The notes under the pieces: model-generated
Told to the model about the DNA's origin: nothing
Databases searched by the model: none
Seen by the model: the letters and a program-made list of their open reading frames with translations, nothing else
Shown: positions 1-13,125 of the stretch, one piece after another
How positions within the stretch are numbered: position 1 is the first letter of the stretch
How the letters are laid out: every line of letters begins with the position of its first letter
Translations under genes and position numbers: made by a program
From: Liolophura sinensis
Taxonomy: Eukaryota > Mollusca > Polyplacophora > Chitonida > Chitonidae
Direction: 5' to 3'
NCBI RefSeq assembly: GCF_032854445.1
Contig: NC_088299.1
Span: forward strand, 9,291,608-9,355,607
DNA length: 64,000 bases

Positions 1-3000
1 AGGACAACTGGTTCCACCCATTTTAGACATTGCCACAATTCACCTAGTAACGACAAATCTCCTGACACAAAAACTAAACTAAGAGCAACTGGACCTGAGC
101 CTGGAACCTCACTGACATTACACATCCTCATCAACGGTCAGCATGAACTCCTATGACACTTTCAGCCTATCCCCAATTAAAAGCGCCACTGTTGACTTCA
201 TTTCTCTGCCATGTGTTATGGATTAACGTCAATCTGTATTTTTGGTAAAATATTTATGGTTCCTCGCAAATGATTTGCAGTTGACTTTGATTACTGGTAT
301 TCTCTTTCTTTCTGCACAAAATTTTCAGAATTTTCACAGTTAATTTTCCAATGGAAGGGTTGTCGATTTCAAAGGCCACAGACATCAATGTGTACTGTTA
401 TTATACTGTTATTTACATGATTACTTAATGAATTCTTGAGTCGATGGGCTACATTTCTTGTCCCAGCACAGGAAGAGACTGTATTAAATTTGGGCACTGA
501 GAGAAGGATTTCAATATGTTTTCTTAATATCTTGCTGTAGATTTGTTTAAAATAAACCCAGTAGCAGGAATTATAATGTAATCTTATATTGATCATACTA
601 AATATCAAAATCTGTCACCAAAAACCATACAACCAATATACTTCATCGTTGGCATATAGGGCTATGAAATTTAAGGGACCTTTTGTCTTCTTGAAAGTTG
701 GATATTGTGGAAAAGCATCTAAAAATTTTTCAATTTTTATCGAATTTCAAATTAAGAATCATGGGCTAGAATACCAGGAAATAAAAATTTAGTCACATTA
801 ACACCAATCGCCGTAATAATTAGCACAAAAATCTTCATGAATGAGTTTTAACGCCCAAAGTGCACAAAAACATTATGAACCATAGATAGATCTTGGGTTA
901 GAAGAATGGAATAGAATGTATAACATAACCAAAATAAGTCCTAGAAAATTCCACAGCGTGAAGATCTTTTAGATCACGACGACGGTGTCGTCTTCAAACT
1001 GTATGGCCGATATTACAACAACAACAACAAATGGACTGGAAACTTCTACTCACTGTTTGGTTACTCATTAAGACAGAGACATCTACAGGTATACACCAAT
1101 GGAATACGTGACAAAACGAGAGTACAGTTCTTCTATGTTACTCACCAGAGGCCACCTTCCCGCCGAGTTACAATCTTGAAGGCTGTCAAGGTGCCAACTT
1201 TTGCTCTCTCCTCTCCCATCCAAGCGTGACAGCATTGACCTACATGTGCGCACGGCGTGCTCACATAAAGGTCACCGACTGACACGATTTTCAAGGCAAC
1301 CTCAGCAATCTACGACGGCCATCTTGTACTTGTCTAAAACATTTACGGGTTTCACACGCAGTGGATCGGCATTTTTAACACCTAGTATGTAAGTCCTGTA
1401 TTTAAAATCAATCATACTCCCAAGGTTCAATAACTGATCACCCAGTATCACCCTCCCTAATCACCGCACCACAACACCCCGAAAACCCGAACACTGAGGC
1501 AAGGCAATGTTCCAGGAATAGTCAGATCCTGTCAAATTCTTTCCTTGTTTTAAAGGTTTTATCACAATAAAAGTGTGGGCGAATTCAGATTAAACAAACA
1601 AATATTCAGTTAGCCTATATTTGTTGACAAATTACTGGTTACGGTGCTAACCTGTTTTCTTGACCGATATAAGCCTTATAGGGCCTAGATTGATGTCATT
1701 TATTTCATCAAGACCCCAAAACAATAAGACTTGCCGCTAAAGGACAGTTTAGGCTCCCCAGGCTATTCAGGCTTCCTACCTTTATTTAGTCACCAGACAA
1801 ACTCCCCTAATAACGCGTCTCTAGGTATCTGAAAGGCCCGAGCTTCCGGACTCTCGCCCGATACTAGCAGTTCCTCCCCATGCAAATTCCCCAGAACAGA
1901 TCATGTACAAATCTATATCGTTTCTCGTGGATGGAAAGCTATGAACAGTCATCTGTCTTAGAGGAGTATAATAACAGATAAACAAATCGTTTGTCCAGAG
2001 TTAGCCAAACGTTATGATCAAAGGTATACGGAATCCGTTCTGATAGACTGGATTTTAGGTATGATAAGTATGATATTTATTCAACCGTGACCAAGGCTGT
2101 AAGATTTAACCCAGGAAGGCTTGTCTCCACTGTTAGCCAATCAGCACAGATTCTGTAACCATTTAAAAAACCCAAACCATGTTCTTTTGTATTCAGTATG
2201 AGCATTAATTCAGCTCGAGAACTTCATTTCAATATTTAAAAATCAGCTATGTGGTCGGCAATACTTGATTAAAAACCGTAATGTAAGTTCAATTATTTTA
2301 TCTTTATGAATACTTAATACGTAAAACATATGCTGGAACGCTGTAATCATTATTATGTAAAGGCATATATGAGTATTCAATATTCAACTGTAGACGGCAT
2401 GGACTCCGAGAACACAAACCTGCAACTTAAAATGTATAAATTTCCCCACTACAGTCAAAGGGACAATGTTCCGCATTTCTGAACATTAACGGATCAGCCC
2501 AAAGCTACCTGTGCATATAATTTCATTCATGTGTAAATTTTTCTGTAGCATTGCTAACAGATAGACAGACTGACACGTATAAAGGGGGAGGTAATTTGTA
2601 TACTGTACTCGACCTGTAGGGAGAATGGCCTGTCAGAGGACGCCTATACATGTACGCCCTACTTGAAGCATTTCGTCTTTTTGAGCACGAAAATAATTAA
2701 AGGTCGGACAGAAGGCATGTCCCTTTAGAAATATACATATATACCCATCTTCCTGTCGAGGGATTCAAACAGTTCATCCATCTCTATGTGTCTGGTCATT
2801 TAGTAAACTCACTTTACAAATAGCGAGTTTTTCTTCCATACAATGCATGGTTTTTACTGCCTGCATGGTGCCGTGACTGAGGCAAAATATTATGATTGAA
2901 TAAGAAAAGACACCATCGAATTTTGGTTTTCCGCCTGAATGTTAAATATATGTTCAATACAGATTTTTGTCTTGAAAAATTCAAATTATTTTCCTCTAAA

Positions 3001-4957
3001 CTAGAACGCACAAGTATATATGAAACATAGTGAATATTACAAAACGTGCATGACAAACAATAGTTGAGATGTGCCGTTAGTTTGATGCAAATGTCAAAAA
3101 GGCGCCTCATATGTGGAACAAACATAGCTACATATCGTTAGATACTTTGTCACAGTAAACAATTCACTGACCAGCGTAAGCCCGATATATCATTGTTCAT
3201 TATATTAATATGCGAGGCCTTTTCGAAACTTATTTTCCAAGCAATATAGCCTAAGTTTTGACATGTTGACGAAGACTCTTTAATACATCATTAAATAAAG
3301 TCGCAAGCAAGAGATACATGCCCGTGCAAGTAAGATTTGGGAAAGTGAACTGAGACGGGAAGATTCTAATTTACGCTGTAAAATATTTTGTATATTACAT
3401 CTTCACGTTATTGAAATCCGTATAGTTTTCAGAAAAGTATCAGGTGGTATACATGTATGAAGTGTTTTCCTTTTTTCACAAAGAATGATTTTTTAAAATA
3501 TTTCTCTATAAACATTTCTCTGAACACAACGCGGGAGAATTTTGATAACGTAGTCCTTATCTTACAAAGCATAAATATCAGTTTCAATAAGAAAGTAGTT
3601 TTCAAGAAAGTAAGTCAGAAATGGGAGAGTTTTGAAACGTATTTTCCTGACGGAGAAAATGTGCTATATTTAAAAAAAAACTTTTCTCAATCTAGCACGT
3701 TTTTGAGAAGTGCATTTTTTTTATTCAAACTGTTGTGGGTCTTAACGTAAAAAAGCAATTTGAAAACTATGTTAGGCAAGAAAAAAATGTGAAAACTTTT
3801 GATTTTCAATGATGAATTAATTTTTCAACTTTTTTTTTTGTCTTTCTTAAAATAGCTGGAGTAAGAAAATATTTCATGATTTCTATTCTATGCAAGAAAA
3901 ATATTTATGCCACTCCAAAACCTCCCCGATACCCCACCCCGCACCCCAACCACCACCACCAAAGTCAGAAATTGCCTTAATCTTATTTCAGTAGAGCCTT
4001 TTCTAACCATGTGCCTATGAAGCACATTAAAGACACTTAAATTTTCACCACTCTCCATTTCCCCCATGGGCCATGGTGTTTAGTTGTGGCAGAGATATTT
4101 CCATTCTAAGTGCAGATGAGAGGACATCTAGTACTTTGTTTTCCGATGTGACTATCTACATGTCCTTATATTAACAATGCAAGGCGGAACGGCCGGAGCT
4201 GAATACCCCGGCCACGGACTTCGCACCGCCTGGCGACATCTCCAGCGTGACTAGATCGTGCTGAAACATAAAGAAATTCATATCCGACTCTTTGTGTGAT
4301 AAGGGTCCCTGCTAAAATAGCACGAATTTTCACAGGGTATGAAATTTAAAACTTTTTGGCCTAGTTTAAGGCTGATCTTGAATAGGTGATGCATGGTGGT
4401 GCACAGCGATATATTGTTCAGGGTAGGCAAACAGTGCAGCTATATAACGGACACATGGTCTGTTTGAACGTGGGTCGCTTCAGTGCGCGGACTTGATATA
4501 CTGTGTATACTGTGTACCATATATGCCCTTATCTATAGATAAGCCTATTTGTGTAGACAATGTATACAGTGTAAAGTATTTTTTTTTTTTTTAAATCAGA
4601 TCCATTTTAAGTTTATATATCAGTGCTGTACACCAGAAGCCTGGTTAAGCCTATATTAGTCCTCTGGAGATGCAGATTACAAATAGCTATAGCCAACGAT
4701 ATAATCCGATAGAGCTTATAAATATTTTATTTATTTGCTATGTGTTTGATGCCACTGTGTCTATCGCCGGGTTTCTGGGTGGCGGAAAGGTTATTTATAA
4801 CTGTGACTATAAGAATGTATGCACTATGCACTACATGTGTGTGCCTGTGTGTGTGAAAGTGTACATTCCTATAAGAGTTGTTAACTATATGGCACGCCAT
4901 TTCTCGTTTATAAAACTCAATATATAAAACTCCTTTAAGCAATAATTCGATTTCATG
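1..4957. other. Intergenic, no convincing gene
   Basis: AT-rich sequence with short chance ORFs. The only stretch with protein-like composition is an ATG-less open frame at 945-1229 on the plus strand, listed separately. A C-rich run lies at 3920-3960. Confidence 0.5.
945..1229 (+). other. ATG-less open frame, possible exon or gene relic
   Basis: Ninety-four codons open from after a TAG at 942 to a TGA at 1227-1229. Includes VFKLYGRYYNNNNKWTGNFY and SLFGYSLRQRHLQ. A cacag acceptor-like site sits just before 957 and a CTACAG/gtatac donor-like site at 1087-1088, so a 131-nt exon is imaginable. No family recognised. Could easily be chance. Confidence 0.2.
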
Positions 4958-5130
4958 TATTTATTTATTTATTTATTTGATTGGAGTTTTACGCCGTACT
5001 CAAGAATATTTCATTTATACGACGGCAACCAGCGTTATGGTGGGAGCAAACCGGGCAGAGCCATCCGCAGGTTGATGGCAGATCTTCCCACGTACGGCCG
5101 GAGAGAAACCAGCATGCATAAGCTGGACAA
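4958..5130 (-). mobile_element. SINE-A copy, truncated at tRNA end
   Basis: Minus-strand copy of the main SINE here: (aaat)n tail, then conserved core segments such as acgccgtactcaagaatatt and gccagc-ttatggtggga. The tRNA-like head is missing. Faces another copy at 5250-5437. Confidence 0.85.
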
Positions 5131-5249
5131 TTCAATTTCAAAACTGATAACCCTGTAAATGGCGGCCCATCTGAACATGCTTTGCATACGATTTGAAATG
5201 TGCTGTGATGCGTTTTGTGTTCGCGTCTTACACGTACCAATGCGATCGC

Positions 5250-5437
5250 TGTGAGTGCAAGTCCAGCTCATGTTGGATTCCTCTCCGGCCGTAAGTGGGA
5301 AGGTCTGCCAGCAACCTGCTGGGTTCTGTGCCGGTTTTCTCCCACCATAATTCTGGCCGCCGTTATATAAGTGAAATATTCTTGAGTACGGCGTTAAATA
5401 CCCATCAAATAAAATAAATAAATAAATTTTACAGGTA
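5250..5437 (+). mobile_element. SINE-A copy
   Basis: Plus-oriented copy from the B-box region (gcaagtccagctcatgttgg) through the core to an (aaat)n tail; the A-box part is lost. Inverted relative to the 4958 copy. Confidence 0.85.
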
Positions 5438-7182
5438 GGCCTAAATGTATAGTATAAACAGCTTGAAAATCGGACTTCAGGATAAAGAGATTTTCGCCTT
5501 TCAAATCATCTAGTGAGTTGGATTTCATAACAGCTGCATTGTCTAACATTATCGACTGATGAATACTGGATCATGTTTACAGTAGAAATAACATGCGTTC
5601 ACCACCTTATCCCGACACGTTATATGGACGCTCTATATACAGCGTAATCTAGACTCCCTGTTAAATAAAACTCACCTGAACGTTCATTAGCAACTTTAAC
5701 AATATGCTCAATAATTAACTTTCATCAATACATGTATGTATAATGTCGGTAATGAGACACGCTATGCAATGAATGAACTTCGTTCACTGAACTAGACTAA
5801 CGTAATGTTACTCGTGCCTTTAAATACTTTCAACGAATCCCTAAAGTTCTGCGGTTTTTCTTTAGGCCTACTCTTCTCGTTTCGCAGCGACTGAAACTTT
5901 CGGTGTCACGACTGACTGCATACATACTTAACATCGAAACTTTCGAGGAAATGACAAGAACATACATAATAACAGTCTGCAACGTGCCATTCCTTCTTCT
6001 CGACATTCGCCAATTTATTTCCCACCAAAGATAAAGCTTTATTAGCATGTTTTCGATCAGCTTATGGTCATATCAAATGAAGTGACAAAAAGATATAAGC
6101 CCATGTATTACGGTTATACCGGTGATTATAAACCAGAAGTTTTCGTTCATGAAACATTCGTTTACAATCCCAAATGAAAGTATGCATAGTACAGTTAAAA
6201 GGGAGATAAACGCGATCACATTCCAGGCCTTTGAAAATCACTGGAGCCGATATCATGTGAAAGGGTTATCACCCAAGAGTTCATACAATATTTAGTGTCG
6301 TCTTGTTTTTAATAGATATATTTTTTCAGCGTTTTCAGTGCCTGTATGAGGTATTAAAAGTTCTTTGTTGGCAGAAAGTAGTGAAGATAACATATTTATT
6401 TATTTATTTGATTGGTGTTTTACGCCGTACTCAAAAATATTCCACCTTCCGAGAGGCTCCTGAGTCATTACGCTGGTCTAGCGCGCTATTTTATTTATCG
6501 ATGGAGGCCTCCGAAGATACAATAAATGCATAGTAGTATTGATGACTGTATCACATCATATAGCTACATGCTTGTCTTGTGTGTCCGGTTCAGGGTTTAG
6601 GAAGATGTTCATCTTGGCTTATAAAAGCAGAATGACTGATATAAGATATAAGTAAAATAAGTCTGTTCTATAAGGATTTTCTGGTATAACGCATGGATAT
6701 ACCAAACGGGTTCCTGATGATCTGTATATAAAGGCCAATAAGGTGCAGCACAGCTAGAATAGTGTAATCGACAGGGCCCAACAAGGAATGGATGGTTTTC
6801 TTACATTGCCATGCAGTCGATCTTAAGGTCAGTTCAGAATCACTGGCGATCTGTTCCATAATAGTGCATGTCTAATTTGGCTTTCATCAGTGGCTTGGGG
6901 TAGACTGTGCATTGCCTTGAATAAAAGCGTCACGATGGATATATTAACAGTCGGAATCAATTCAAAACTGTAATGCATTTCCTCTTTTTTAATAACAACT
7001 TATCTAGCATTGTACACGATTTGGATACACTGATTAAAGCGCCTATAAACATCCCTTACGTTGTTTCGGCGTCATTGAGAACTGTTAACTCCTTCATTTT
7101 TTATTTATTTACAGGCTCAATATATTTCAAGGATTTTTATCGCCGTGCACAAGAGCTTTTCACTGAAAGAATATTTCAGCAG
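5438..7182. other. Intergenic, one deleted SINE only
   Basis: No gene seen. A SINE-A relic is at 6394-6515. Confidence 0.5.
6394..6515 (-). mobile_element. SINE-A copy, internally deleted
   Basis: Tail and first core segment are joined directly to the tRNA-head segment (gaggctcctgagtcattacg, tagcgcgct, ggaggcctcc); the middle is absent. Confidence 0.75.
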
Positions 7183-7668
7183 CCATGGTTATATAGGCCG
7201 TGGTTATATAGATCATGGTTATATAGGCCTTGGCTATATAGGCCATGGTTACATAAATCATGGTTATATAGGCCATGGTTATATAGATCATGGTTATATA
7301 GGCCATGGTTATATAGATCATGGTTATATAGATCATGGTTATATAGGCCTTGGCTATATAGGCCATGGTTACATAAATCATGGTTATATAGATCATGGTT
7401 ATATAGATCATGGTTATATAGGCCATGGTTACATAAATCATGGTTATATAGGCCATGGTTATATAGGCCATGGTTATATATATATCATGGTTATATAGGC
7501 CATGGCTATATAGACCATGGTTATATAGGCCATGGTTACATCAATCATGGCTATATAGGCCATGGTTATATAGATCATAGTTATACAGATTTTGCTTATA
7601 TAGGCCATGGTTATATAGATCATGGCTATATAGATTATGGTTATATAGGCCATGGCTATATAGATATA
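7183..7668. repeat. 15-bp minisatellite, about 32 copies
   Basis: Units of the form catggttatataggc or catggttatatagat, with variants (taca, ggcc/gatc/aatc). One irregular tatatatatat insertion near 7476. Because 15 is a multiple of three and the unit lacks stops, frames stay open and give spurious proteins of five-residue repeats on both strands. Confidence 0.97.
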
Positions 7669-8512
7669 GCAATTGATAGACATGTTCAAGAGTACTGGGG
7701 GGTATCAGGATTGAATTTTTTTTTATTCAAATCGGTTGAGAAATGTGGACGCTCGCTATTGGTCGTTTTGGTCACGGATGAATTTTGAAAAGACAAGATA
7801 GCAATTAGATGTAGTTTGACCCGCTGAATACAACCGTAGTTTTAATTTTTTTCATACGCTGTATAGTTTCTCTTTAAATTGCAGTTATATCTCATTTCAG
7901 TGTCATTTTTCAAATGTCACGTGACCAGACATCGTAATAGCTATGAAGCTGGAAATTGGTCAGTAGACAGATCAACCACAGATCTTTATTTAGGACCACA
8001 GAGCTACGACTGATAGTTTTGTCATTGAAATGCGTTTAAAAAATTGTTATTTTTATTCATATTCAGCTCGTAAAATTTCAGTATCTCCAGAAAGGGTAAA
8101 GGTAGAAAACACAAACTTGGCATTTTTATAGCCCACGTATGGAGCAGCTTTTGACCTTTTGTGCTGTTTGCTCAGTCACGTGATTTAGCAGTCATTTTGA
8201 ATCTTATTGATTAGCACCTCTTTTCTTAAATCGGCTAATGATCTTTTGATGAAATTTCACTTGCAAGTTTTCGGTGGATCGACGTACGTATATTGTACAA
8301 AAACTTTTTGTTTGGAATGCAAGTTGTGGTGTAACTGATCAAAGAAATTGGCTTAAAAGCAGGTCAGGTCTAAAAACTTCTCATAATGATTAAATAAACA
8401 CACTGTCTAGTACTGCTTAACGTCCGGATTACCAATCTGTAAGAATTATATTTGTTCTTAAACTTGTATTATATTTTGTACTGTAAGGTGTAAATCGACT
8501 TTTGGGCAATGT
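7669..8512. other. Intergenic, nothing recognised
   Basis: AT-rich, no repeat or coding signal that I can name. Confidence 0.4.
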
Positions 8513-8700
8513 CCTCCTTTTTAAACACAGCTCAACGATGTTCAGCATACATAGAGCACACAGTCATTTTCAGCTTTACAGCTGTAACAGTTTTCTGTGA
8601 CGTGACCGCTAAATATTGTTAAAATTGCGTTTTGCGGCAAAACTATACGTCACAGGAAAGACATAAGACCAGATTCATGATCAGGACGTCAAACTACGTC
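8513..8700. repeat. Dispersed repeat family D, copy 1
   Basis: Shares gttcagcatacatagagcac, ttcagctttacagctgtaac, a ctgtgacgtgacc segment and aaactatacgtc with the copies near 8815, 9635 and 63815. Class unknown. Confidence 0.6.
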
Positions 8701-8814
8701 GCTTACAATATTCGTAGACTCGTCGTAGACATAAATGCACTTAAAATGCATTAAATAACATGGGGACGTCAAAGTGAAAAATATAGTAAATCGGCCTTTG
8801 GATAATTTTTCAAG

Positions 8815-9015
8815 CTCTGCAACCCCTGCATTTATTAAGACATTTCAACGATTTTCCGCACACATACAGTGCACATATAGTCCTTTGTTCTCAGCCATTT
8901 TCAGCTTTACACGTGACCTGCAAAAATGGGTGAAACTGCGCTTTTTCGCGTTTCGATCGCAATTTGCGATTATTCGTAACCAGGGCGTCAAACTAGGTCG
9001 GGTGGCATACTTACA
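8815..9015. repeat. Dispersed repeat family D, copy 2
   Basis: Diverged copy: cattttcagctttacacgtg, acctgcaaaaatgggtgaaa, tcgcaatttgcgat and cagggcgtcaaacta. Confidence 0.6.
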
Positions 9016-9136
9016 ATATTTCTACGCAGGTGCATGCCATAAAAATTCTAATATGTACCTCAAGTTGATAAATTATAAATGAAGTCCGCGCCAACATCCG
9101 CTGTGGGCGACTCCATTTTGGCTAAGAACTACTACT

Positions 9137-9268
9137 GGGGGTCGTTTCACAAAGCGCACGTAACGTTACGTGCACTTCACTTCCATGGCCACCAGTGCTG
9201 TAGGTATTACGTCGTCATGGTAGTTACGTGGACGTAGCGCTACGTGCGCTTTGTCATACGGGCTCCTG
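9137..9268. repeat. MITE-like palindromic element, family F
   Basis: Ends carry gtttcacaaagcgcacgtaa and an inverted tacgtgcgctttgtcatacg. Same end sequence as elements at 39150 and 62662. Confidence 0.55.
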
Positions 9269-9634
9269 GAGTCTTCTGTGAGGAGAATTGCCGTCGGAAA
9301 CCGCCGAAGTGCAGTTCGTACATTTCCGGAAGAACTCTTCCTCTCAGAAGGTAGCGAACAGTACAGTTCGTTTTCCGCTTGACGATCGGGAAACCCGAAT
9401 GTTGGACGTAGGTTCCGAGTCTACACGAACAAGGCGGCAGTTTTAACGACTCTCATTGGCAACACACACCCCAGCATTAATTACAAGGTGTTAAAGATTT
9501 GCCGTATTCAGGCGTTACGTGTATGGCGACGAAAAATCGCAAAATTATGCAGCAGGCAATACCAGATGGAAAAAAATGTGCTCTTTTCAGCCTATAGCGT
9601 CATGTTTTTAAGTTTTCTTCTCCTTTAAAGCCCT

Positions 9635-9860
9635 GAATTTATTAAGACAGCTCACATTTTTTCAGCATATATTCAGTACATATACAGCCCCTTCCATAAG
9701 AGGCAAATTTGAACTTTACAACTGTATTAGTTTCCTGTCACGTGACCTAAAACTATGGTGTAAAACTGCAAATTTTCGATTTTTGATGGCAATTTGCGAC
9801 CTAAGTACATCTTGGAGGGAAAATTAAGACCAGATTCGTGAGAAGACGTCAACTTTCATG
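9635..9860. repeat. Dispersed repeat family D, copy 3
   Basis: Shares tttattaagacagctcacat, ttcagcatatattcagtaca, gtcacgtgacc, ggcaatttgcg and attaagaccagattcgtgag with the other copies. Confidence 0.6.
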
Positions 9861-12748
9861 CAATTCACTCGTTCGGAGAGTTCATTATCTAATATGGATT
9901 ACGTCTATTTTTTTGCTCGTGTTGGACAAACCTGAGGTCTTTTCAAAAGAGCATAGAACAGATAGATTTGAAAGTGGAAAGTTTTAGAGAATGGACGCTA
10001 AAAGCTGTGGGTACAGACCGCTTGGATACCGTATAACTGCATGCAGTTCTAGTTATTACTTTTCTTCCGTTTTCTTGAAAGTTTTTGAAAGCTTTAAGAG
10101 CTGTAAAAGGAGAAGGTTTCATTGGATGTCATTGAAATTTGGTGATTTTAGGAACAAGGTTACGAGGTAAATTTTTGCTGCTTTTGGTTAACTTTGGCCT
10201 CGTGACATGACAGCCATCTTGGATTTTGATCAAAACCTTTAGAATCTTAAGAGCCAACGAACAACGAATGAACTTTTTCATTTACGTAATTTCAGTGGCC
10301 TGTCACTCTAGAACTATGGTAGCTAGAAATGTGACACATGCACCAAATTGTAGCCCAAGACATGTAGTTTCTGTTACGTGTCAACAGATTTGAGCTACGA
10401 TTAACAGCTTTCACGCTCGAAATGTATAAATGACACCACCCTACTTCAGAAATAGAAGTGTAAGCCCGTGCATTTGTGTCTTTGTAAATAGTCTTACAAT
10501 TTGTACATGCATGTTGCATTTGTTGAATTGTCCATTGTCTATGTACTTCGGCAGCTAAATCGAGGTATTCGTCGTTTTTTATTTTTTTTATTATGCTTAT
10601 TTTTTACGATGATGGCAAATTAGTTCACTGCATTACTTTCATAGTATTTTCTTATTTGGCTTTGATTTTCTTATTCAATTGGGCCTCGATACTTGGCCAA
10701 CGGCATCGCTGTCAGGAACGTAACACATTCAATTCTTTTTGTTTTAATGAGGTGAACAAACGATCTGTGTAACACACATCGTGTATATTCATAGCCAGGA
10801 ATGATATAGATAGGTGTACAACAGCTGTGGCAGACTTATACAGGTGCATATCGATGTGAAAAAGGCACAAATATCATTTTTTTTTCACTTCTATATACAG
10901 TGTTTTCCATAACCTTTTTTCACATTTAATTAGCAGATGAATTTTAACCATACAGCTTACTTGACATTAACGTATAAGAAAACAGTAAAAAGACTTCAAC
11001 AGACAATGAATTCAATTTGTTGATTTACAAGAGTTGGCTGCATTTGCGCGTATGAAGTCATACAAGCGTGAGGGAGGACATCACCTGAAGACCATCCCAG
11101 ACTGGAGTTGAAATCCGTTTACTTGGCCCATAATACAAACATAAACTCAGATGTGTAAGATATATATATGTATATACTTTAATTAATTAAAATATATCCA
11201 CAGATAATTAAAATATGTATACCTGTCTAAATAGCAGTATGCAGCTGCAAATGAATTATACAAGCACCACGTGGTCAGCGAGGTCAGAGGTTGCAATACC
11301 CGAGATCACTATAAACTCCCTTGTTAAATGTGTTAAATGCAGGCATTGCAGACATTTATATTGGTACTTTTTTCTTCATTTTCTTTTGTCTGTACTGGTT
11401 TTTGTTAAATAAAATGTTTCCGTGTGCATGCTATTGTGGTTAAGCAGCTTATCATGCACTAATATAAAATAGTTCGTTATGCCCCACTCTGCCCTACTGC
11501 AATAATACCGGAGTTCATGATTATTACAGCTATATAAAGATACTTCTTGAGCTAATGTTTCCTGCAAAATTACAGCTACTGCTTGAGTCAATGATTGCTA
11601 CAGAATTACAGCTATTGCTTGAGTTAATGACTGCTATACAAAATTACAGCTACTACTTGAATCACCGAATCCTACAATACAACAGCACCTTCATTAGCAC
11701 AATCTGATAACACAGCGGAAACATGATATCTTCAGTGTGCAATGCATATTTAAATAAGTTATGCAATGGGGTAAGTTTCTAGTTAGAACTCTTTTGTCAT
11801 TAAACATAAAAACAGTCCTGCTGTATCGTGTGACTTGTGAAAAATGTTAGGCAACCTTTGACATTGATTTGACGATTTACCGACCACCTTTCTCACCCTG
11901 TTCCAGAGGCACCAATGACACCTATTTCCGCTAGGAACTCCTTAAGTTCACAAACGTTCAGCTTCTCAATTTCCCCCATCGTTCGTCAACTCTAAATTAC
12001 TTTTTATGAAGCTTATTTTAGACGCCCATTTTATAGTAAATGTGATCAGAAATAGTTACATTTCTGACAGGTCACATGATACAGTTGGGTTTTTTCTGCC
12101 ATTGTAGATAAAAGAGTTCGAACTCGAAACTCCACTATTGTGTTGGACAATATCCATGGCTCAACCTTCCCATGCACGTATGTAAGGTTATAACCAACAG
12201 TCCCGTAACCGATGAAGGTCAGTGGTTTACTCTGGTGTATTCCATCCATAACTGACCGTCGTCGCAGAAGTGAAAATTCTTTGAGCATGCACAGCAGTGA
12301 GGTGTAGAAGCAAATGGGATTGATGACCAAGTCACAGATCATTCTCGCATGACCCTGGCAACTCGACAGGACCATGGCAGAAACGATACACGATTGGCGA
12401 TCAACAATGTATGCTTTTTTGTCATGTTAAAGTATGTCATACAGCAATCTGGGAACATGTATACTTTTCACACAATTTCAGTCAAATTTCTCTTAACTTT
12501 TTCGTAAATGACGTTGCTTTTGTTATAGTGCAATATATAAGAGTGCGTGACATAAGAATGAGTGAAGTAAAGTCATACGAAAAACCTATTAACAAAATTT
12601 TGTGGAAGTCGACCTAGTACAACTGTCCGATTCAACTCCTTATAATATGATGACCAATAAAGGAATGGCCGCTCCTTTCCTTGCAGTCAGAAATGAATGA
12701 ACGTGTATGGCTTACCACCACATCGGCAATTTCCCAGTCAAAAATGGA
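9861..12748. other. Intergenic, nothing recognised
   Basis: No coding signal; AT-rich with short ORFs only. Confidence 0.45.
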
Positions 12749-13113
12749 GTGAGTGAGTGAGTGCTTGGGGTTTAACGTCGTACTCAACAATTTTTCAGTC
12801 ATATGACGACGAAGGAATCATTAGGGTGCATGCACGTGTAATGTGCCTCCTTGTTGCAGGACGGATTTCCACCGCTCTTTTATTTAGTGCTGCATCACTG
12901 AGACGACTTACCGAAGGCAAGTAAGCCGTCCCGCCCGAGCCATTATACTGATACGGGTAAACCAGTCGTTGCACTATCCCCTTCATGCTGAACGCCAAGC
13001 GAGGAAGTTACAACTTCCTCTTTTAAAGTCTTAGGTGTGACTCGACCAAGGATTGATCCTGGATCTACCGGTCCCGGAGCGGACGCTCTACCAACTGTGC
13101 TATCCGGGCCGGT
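12749..13113 (-). mobile_element. SINE-B, complete, with 12-bp target duplications
   Basis: tRNA-derived SINE in minus orientation: head at the right end contains, on the minus strand, tagcacagttggtagagcg (A box) and a B-box-like agatccaggatcaatcc. The tail side reads gagtgagtgagtgcttgggg. The 12-bp repeat gtcaaaaatgga flanks it at 12737-12748 and 13114-13125. Confidence 0.92.
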
Positions 13114-13125
13114 GTCAAAAATGGA

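Noticed and set aside
6973-7788. 271-residue ORF of WLYRP-type repeats and its shadows on both strands
   Set aside because: Entirely explained by a 15-bp minisatellite whose unit has no stops; flanks show no coding character.
12795-12998. 67-residue ORF, repeated at 43044-43247
   Set aside because: Same frame in two SINE-B copies; a by-product of element sequence, not a conserved protein.
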